A DNA stretch of 60,000 nt, from positions 40,814,042 to 40,874,041 of the forward strand of contig CM060734.1 in NCBI GenBank assembly GCA_030704615.1, in the 5' to 3' direction. Source of the stretch: Takakia lepidozioides. Taxonomy: Eukaryota; Streptophyta; Takakiopsida; Takakiales; Takakiaceae. The position numbers were made by a program, and so were the translations under genes. Below the pieces are notes generated by a model. It was not told the DNA's origin and did not search any database. It saw nothing but the letters and a program-made list of their open reading frames with translations. Numbering within the stretch: the first letter of the stretch is position 1; each line of letters starts with the position of its first letter. Shown here piece by piece: positions 55,021-60,000 of this stretch.

Positions 55021-56040
55021 ATTATAAAGGTCACACTTAACGAGGTCCACTAGATGGAAAATAATATTTACACATTAAATTAAATTAAAATAAGAAAAAA
55101 AGGTCTATTTTGTCTATAATTGGATGTGCTAGTGGTGTGCAATTCTTTTTGAATTGATAAACATTTTGAATGCAAAAGAGTACTCTCTTGAGGTTGTTGT
55201 CCAATATAAAGCTGAATAGTATGTAGTGCGGCGTTAACTTGCCAAATGAGGATATTCATAATGATTCAAAGGTGGATATGTACTGATGCAACATGAAGCC
55301 ATCACAAAGGTTGAACCCTACTAGGGCACTTATAGTACAAAGACTACATAGTAATAAAATTAATCTAAGTGTTTACAGCAAACTGAACCAAGAAGGAAGT
55401 ACTCTATATTTTTTTAAGCACGTGCATTTCAACTTTTTTGACCTTACAGCAAAATCTAAGCCTATAGCGGACCTCAACTTCGAGGGACACACACACTTCC
55501 CAGGATATTCAATCCCATCTCACAGTGAAACAGTTTTAACATGAACAACTATAACAAAAATGTTTTTTCTCCTATATAGACATAAGCTCATAATGTGCCC
55601 AGAAGGAGCCATACCATCGAGAGTGCTAACAATTAGATGAGAGAGACTAGATCTACTTTTGCTCCTCCTTTTAAAGAGACTTGCGACGGCAAAGTTTGAT
55701 AAACAAAATTAATGGTCATAATGGTCATAATCACTGTACCTACCAAAAGAGGTGTTCATTCCCACCAACTAATTGGAGGTGCATAATGACATATAACAAA
55801 TATCAATATATGAAGCGAGACTTTTTTTTTGTTTTGTTTTGTTTGTTTGTTTTGTAGATTTGAGATGTACCAAACTGCAGGGCCCGCCCTCAGTGCTTGG
55901 TACCGGTGGAAAGCCCTCGATGAGGAGGGGTGGACCGGCTTGGTCTCATGATTTTTGGGCAAGTGGTGAGGGAGATGTGGAATTCCATGTACTTTTGGTC
56001 GCTGGAAATTCATAAAAAATAGCAAAAATGGCAAAGTGGG
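55021..56040. other. AT-rich spacer without gene
   Basis: No supportable gene. There is a homopolymer-rich tract at 55823-55853 (T9 followed by GTTTT units). Confidence 0.35.
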
Positions 56041-56044
56041 CATT

Positions 56045-56380
56045 CTTGGGACAATGGTTGGAGCCTTGACAGGAGAGATATCAAGGGAAAGGTCTCCGGT
56101 TCAAATCTGATCGTAGGCTCTGTGGAAAAAAACTACTTAGATGACATTGGACACTTGGGCTAACGACAAAGGCTACCCAGAGGTTGCATTGGGGCCTCGA
56201 CATAGGAAACGCACTTTGATACATAGGGGATTGCACTTGGAGATAGATGATACTAGACACTTGGGCCAACGGCACAAGTTACACTAGAGGTCGCACTTGG
56301 CCTCGACATAGGAGACGCACTGGGATACATAGGGGATTGTACTTGGGCCAACGACACATGCTACCCTAGTAGAGGGTGGT
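56045..56380 (+). repeat. tRNA-like repeat with partly duplicated body
   Basis: A tRNA-like head (ATGGTTGGAGCC, then B box GGTTCAAATC at 56098-56107) is followed by a body in which about 110 bases are repeated (CCTCGACATAGGA..CGCACT..GATACATAGGGGATTG, near 56191-56232 and 56302-56340). It is probably a SINE with internal tandem duplication. Confidence 0.5.
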
Positions 56381-56989
56381 TTTACACCATAGAGAGTATG
56401 ACTTTCCTAACATTTAACAAATAACACTCTTTGACTCTTTTCTAGTGTAATATTCTATAGAGTATAAAAAACGTAACAATAAAAGAGATATAACATATAC
56501 GGAGGTAACATTTAAAGAGGGTCGTCTGTATGTAACGGCCCGGCACTGATTTCTCAAATATGCAGAAGACGCAACCAGGCGTAAACAGTTTGAACATGTC
56601 TAGTTTTATATTGGGGACATGGTCCACTAATGGAGAGCATAAGTCTTTGATTGGCCTTTTTTTGTCCAAGTGGGGTTTCCAGAGTCTCGACAGGTTGATG
56701 GTACGAAATAAATCTGCTTATTTTATGTAATGTTTTTCGGAAATAGAAAGGTCGGCTTTGGATTTGGATTATGTATTAATTTTTGTCTGTTTTTTGGGGG
56801 AGAGGATCCCTTAGGTGCCATATAATCAGATTATGGACGACATGTGCCTCAAAACATTCAACTTGATACTTCAATTTAGTGGTCAAACCATTTTTTCCAT
56901 GCAATATTCTTAACATACATTGGGGATAAAAAGTTACATCCTTATCCCTGAGTGTATCCACTTTTTTATAGTGGGCCCACCAAAATGGT

Positions 56990-57110
56990 GCCCGTAGTTT
57001 AAGGATTAAGTAGCTGGTTGACCTAAGTTACTTCTTTTTTATAGCTAGGTTGGCGATAATAAGTGACATCCAACATAGGTATATCTATGTTGAACCCACA
57101 TTGCAACCGT
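56990..57110 (-). repeat. SINE-like repeat, family shared with 24.5 kb
   Basis: The minus strand has a B-box-like GGGTTCAACATAG, then GTTGGATGTCACTTATTATC and GGTCAACCAGCTACTTAAT, matching the arrangement at 24490-24620. Confidence 0.45.
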
Positions 57111-57589
57111 GCTCACACATGAAGTTTTAACATATTCCTCAAATACTTTTTGAAGGGGAAAAACAACGAGCAGAACCTGAGGAAAAAATAACCTCAAACA
57201 AAGTGCCATAGAGGCTGATCAAGGAAGACTCTGCTTCGCGAACAAGGGGCAGCAATTTGCCGAGAGAAACAGAAAAGCTAAAGCCAAACTAGGAAGGAGA
57301 GAACAAGAGCCTAGAGAAAACAGAGGAAGTATCAGTTCCTAATGAAACTGTCAAAAGAAAGGTGGGCATTAGTTTTGTACTGAATTCTAGAGGATTTGTA
57401 GTGCCGCCAATTGACCTCCTGATCATCCCAATCCAGAGGGGATCTCATAGCACTCAAGGAGCTACCAACCTAGTGGGATGTTGTCCCTCCAAAGAATTAT
57501 GGAATCAGATTGTCTGGTGCAGATCTTGCTCTCTTTACCCCAGGTGTTGTCAAACTTATTGAGAAATTGAGTCTCTGCATGAATGCTTT

Positions 57590-58039
57590 TCAACGGACAG
57601 AAGGCTGACAAGAAAAAAAGAGCGGACTCCAAAAAGATGAGAACTCCCTCGGATGTTGTGGCGTCTCGTCAAAACATGCGCGACATCTGCATAAAGCTTC
57701 CCCAAGAACCCGCCACGCCTTCCTATTGTCAGACATAAAGTCTGAGTCAACCTTAATTAAATAGAATGATCCTGGCATCACTCCATTTATTAGCATAAAC
57801 CAAACCGCATCTCGCATTCGAGATATTCCAGAGCGTTTGGGATCTAAGAGAAGCCCAAACTGGGCAGGAAGACCACATTTTGCTAACAAAGCAAATTGCG
57901 AAACTTGTCCAAAAGTTAGCTCACGTCTATTTTTGAAATTTTGGCAAAAATCTTGAAGTTTTTCTGGTGAAACCACATGAGGTGTTTTTTTTTTTGTGTT
58001 TTCTGTTTTTACATTCTTTAAAATTTTATTTTGTGGCAT
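57590..58039 (-). CDS. Unassigned ORF, 149 codons
   Basis: I do not recognise this protein. It starts MPQNKILKNVKTENTKKKTP, a basic head encoded partly by a T-rich tract, and continues with an ordinary globular-looking composition (LTFGQVSQFALLAKCGLPAQ, SRMRDAVWFMLINGVMPGSF, RKAWRVLGEALCRCRACFDE). It has no obvious membrane segment and no conserved motif I can name. No introns are needed. It lies alone in repeat-rich DNA. It could be a fragment of a retroelement gag, an old viral insertion, a lineage-specific gene, or chance. Confidence 0.35.
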   Translation of the reverse strand: MPQNKILKNVKTENTKKKTPHVVSPEKLQDFCQNFKNRRELTFGQVSQFALLAKCGLPAQFGLLLDPKRSGISRMRDAVWFMLINGVMPGSFYLIKVDSDFMSDNRKAWRVLGEALCRCRACFDETPQHPREFSSFWSPLFFSCQPSVR

Positions 58040-58299
58040 GTTTTGCTATGAGTCTCCCGATAGTACAAGGGTTTATTTTTTTTTCCCAATAATAGCAAAC
58101 TTGGGTTTTCTTTTGTTGGAGAATATTAAGATTCTTATTGGTAGTATTATATTGTAATTCGGCCTAGTTGTGTGTAAATTCACCAGATTCCTGTCTTGCA
58201 TTCTATTTCCATTAAAACATTGCGACATTGTTTTTGTGCTCATGCCTCCATATTTTTATGCTCAGAGGTGTACTCACGTTCTACCAACCCCCCACCACT

Positions 58300-58345
58300 T
58301 GACCACTTGTAAGGTGGCTTTGTGCCCTAACTAGTTGGCCATCTG
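58300..58345 (-). repeat. Family 1 SINE-like A-box copy
   Basis: The minus strand has TGGCCAACTAG (58331-58341) and a following GGGCACAAAGCCACCTTACA that matches the family 1 copies at 22.4 and 24.8 kb. The B box is not clear. Confidence 0.4.
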
Positions 58346-58929
58346 TTAAATGCTTTACTTTACAAATACATTTAATTCCTCAATATGTTTTGTAAATGAA
58401 AAACTTAAACTAGATACAATACTGAAACCCTAAACAAAAAGGTTGGTATGGAGTGAGCAAAGCTGTTAACGGTGCTCAGATTATCGCGGACCTGAAAAGT
58501 TTTACAATATTACTTGCGTGACCACATTTTCATTTCACCATAATACATTTTTTTATATAGTCTCAAAATTAAATATTTCATTTTGTTCATGCTATACACG
58601 TTGCAAACACTACCCAACCTCCCTAGAAAACAATTAAAATTTTTCTTATTAAGGTAGTAGCTTCAGCTAACTCCCTTGGTATAAAGGTTTCTCTATTTGC
58701 GGTCACCAATGTTGGACTGGAGGCACGCCTACCAATGCCAAGGCCCGCCGCTGGTCAAATTTCTCTTTTGGAATTATCTAAAAGAGGTGAAATCTTAGCT
58801 AATCTAGCCTCAAACTCTCTTATGCAACTTTCAAATTGCAATGACTCATGTCAGAACACAGAGGTCTCGTGTTCAAATTTTTTGAATGGAAATTTAAGGT
58901 ACATATCTAGGATTGCAACAGGAACTAGT

Positions 58930-60000
58930 GCTTGACTCCAACATAATGTCGCGCACCTCATTTCGGTAATCTCCCCTTCAAGTCATAGTTACTCGCTTTG
59001 ATGCGCGCGCCTGACTCCCAACCTGGCCGCCGGGCCAACTTGGAGCTTCGGCTGCTCACCGGGACATAACGGTCCCCCCTTCGATCTCCGAAAGACCCTC
59101 CACCAATTTGGGCCTAGTGGGAATTCCCTTTGGTAGATGGCAGTCCGGAACAGCTCCCCACTCTTTGGTCGCTTTCCGGCTCGCTCGCTTACTCACTAGT
59201 TTTTGGTCACCAACGGGCTTGCACCGTTCTCGGGGTTACTACTCCCCTTATATATACTTCTGTAGCTGTCCGCGGGGGTTCCACAAACAACCATGCCATT
59301 TTATGGTGAACCACCACGAAGACCCTCGACTCCCGGCGGTGAGTCGCGGTGAGTCTTGGCCCACTCACCGCGGCGACCGTGATGAGACCCAAGACTCCCC
59401 ACGACTCCCACCTCGAGGTCTCCACCTCATGGTGAGTCCTATACCACCCCCACTAAGTCCCGCTAAGCTACCACCACCCCTTGTGGAGCCACCCCCACCG
59501 CAACCCGGTGTGCGGGGCTCCACCTAGTGAGCGCCTCCGCTTCCTTGAGTGCCTTGGGCACTCAAGGGTGCTTCAGCCCCCCATACCTATCGATGTCGCT
59601 GCCCCCACCACAGGGGCAGCCCCTCATGTGTCCCGACCCCCTGCCCCAAGGCAAAGGGCCGCGACACACACCCCTACCAACAGGGAGTCGATGTCCTCAT
59701 CGACTTGTCCATTTGTAGAAACGAACATCCAAGTTGTGGCGTCCCACATCAAGGAGTTTGTTTCCGCACCATGGCGTCCCATGGCAAAGAACCAAACCCC
59801 ACACTTGACTCTACTCTCCACTAGCTAGTTCGGCCGACTTCCTCCAAGTCCCGGCCAAGGGTGGAGCCTGTCAAGCTCCTCCCAGTGCACTCTTCTTGGA
59901 CCACTTCAAGGCCAAGGAACGATCCTCCCCGAGGATCGAATCGCCTTACTGCAACAACATTGCTTGCGATCGCTCGTGATGCCGCTTTGGGCATCACCTC
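58930..60000. other. GC-rich right end, possible LTR element continuing out of the window
   Basis: Base composition shifts sharply to GC-rich from about 58940. A TGTCGCGCACC at about 58946 could be an LTR start, and CTTATATATACTT near 59250 could be its TATA box; ATGGTGAACCACC near 59302 has a primer-site-like TGG. Beyond this, overlapping frames encode Pro/Thr/Ser-rich, low-complexity peptides, such as 59481-59828 plus, none recognisable. The second LTR and any pol would be outside the window, so this is a suggestion only. Confidence 0.25.

Noticed and set aside
1-60000. CRISPR array, rRNA operon or bacterial-type operon
   Set aside because: No regularly spaced repeats, no rRNA signatures, and spliced plant genes throughout.

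Overview
The window is nuclear DNA of a land plant. The evidence is intron-rich genes with GT..AG introns of a few hundred bases, a germin-like protein array, an AUX1/LAX auxin permease, a plant-type RINGv membrane E3 ligase, a mitochondrial ATM-type ABC transporter, and an intronless PLS-type PPR protein ending in DYW. The PPR style, with near-identical long repeats, fits a lycophyte, fern or moss better than a seed plant, but the species cannot be named from sequence alone.

Layout. 1-19 kb: tandem germin-like (GLP) array. GLP1 (651-1319) and GLP2 (14813-15478) are intact; GLP3 (17595-17807) keeps only its 3' third. All three units share promoter and about 1.4 kb of downstream sequence that includes a relic of a DYW-type PPR gene. 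GLP1 and GLP2 are separated by a transposon nest of about 11 kb. It holds broken Ty1/copia pieces in both orientations, a full-length Ty3/gypsy chromovirus (6357-13540, 5-bp target duplication CTAAG) that splits a copia gag, and a CACTA element (9315-10148, 3-bp duplication TGA) inside the RNase H region of the chromovirus. 19.5-27.3 kb, minus strand: a 19-exon gene for an ABCB25/ATM3-like mitochondrial transporter; the model closes in frame at 694 codons plus stop. 27.7-30.2 kb, minus strand: a decayed 5' half of a succinate dehydrogenase flavoprotein (SDH1) gene. 31-33.3 kb: a PPR-DYW gene broken by one frameshift. 33.3-39 kb: no recognisable gene. 39.1-42.5 kb: a 7-exon RINGv E3 ligase gene (307 aa). 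46.0-49.8 kb, minus strand: an 8-exon AUX1/LAX gene (485 aa). 50-60 kb: gene-poor, with a hAT element (53040-53738, 8-bp duplication CTATATAC), a hAT-like MITE, several tRNA-derived SINE-like repeats, an unassigned 149-codon ORF and a GC-rich right end.

The genes do not form a pathway. They are housekeeping or developmental genes set in transposon-rich DNA. Three loci (ABCB25-like, the SDH1 relic, PPR-DYW) belong to mitochondrial or organellar biology, and the first two lie in tandem on the same strand. No new molecular system is obvious. The most unusual objects are an additional ORF between the chromodomain and the 3' LTR of the chromovirus, the GLP array carrying a PPR relic with a microhomology deletion in copy 3, and the SDH1 half-pseudogene.
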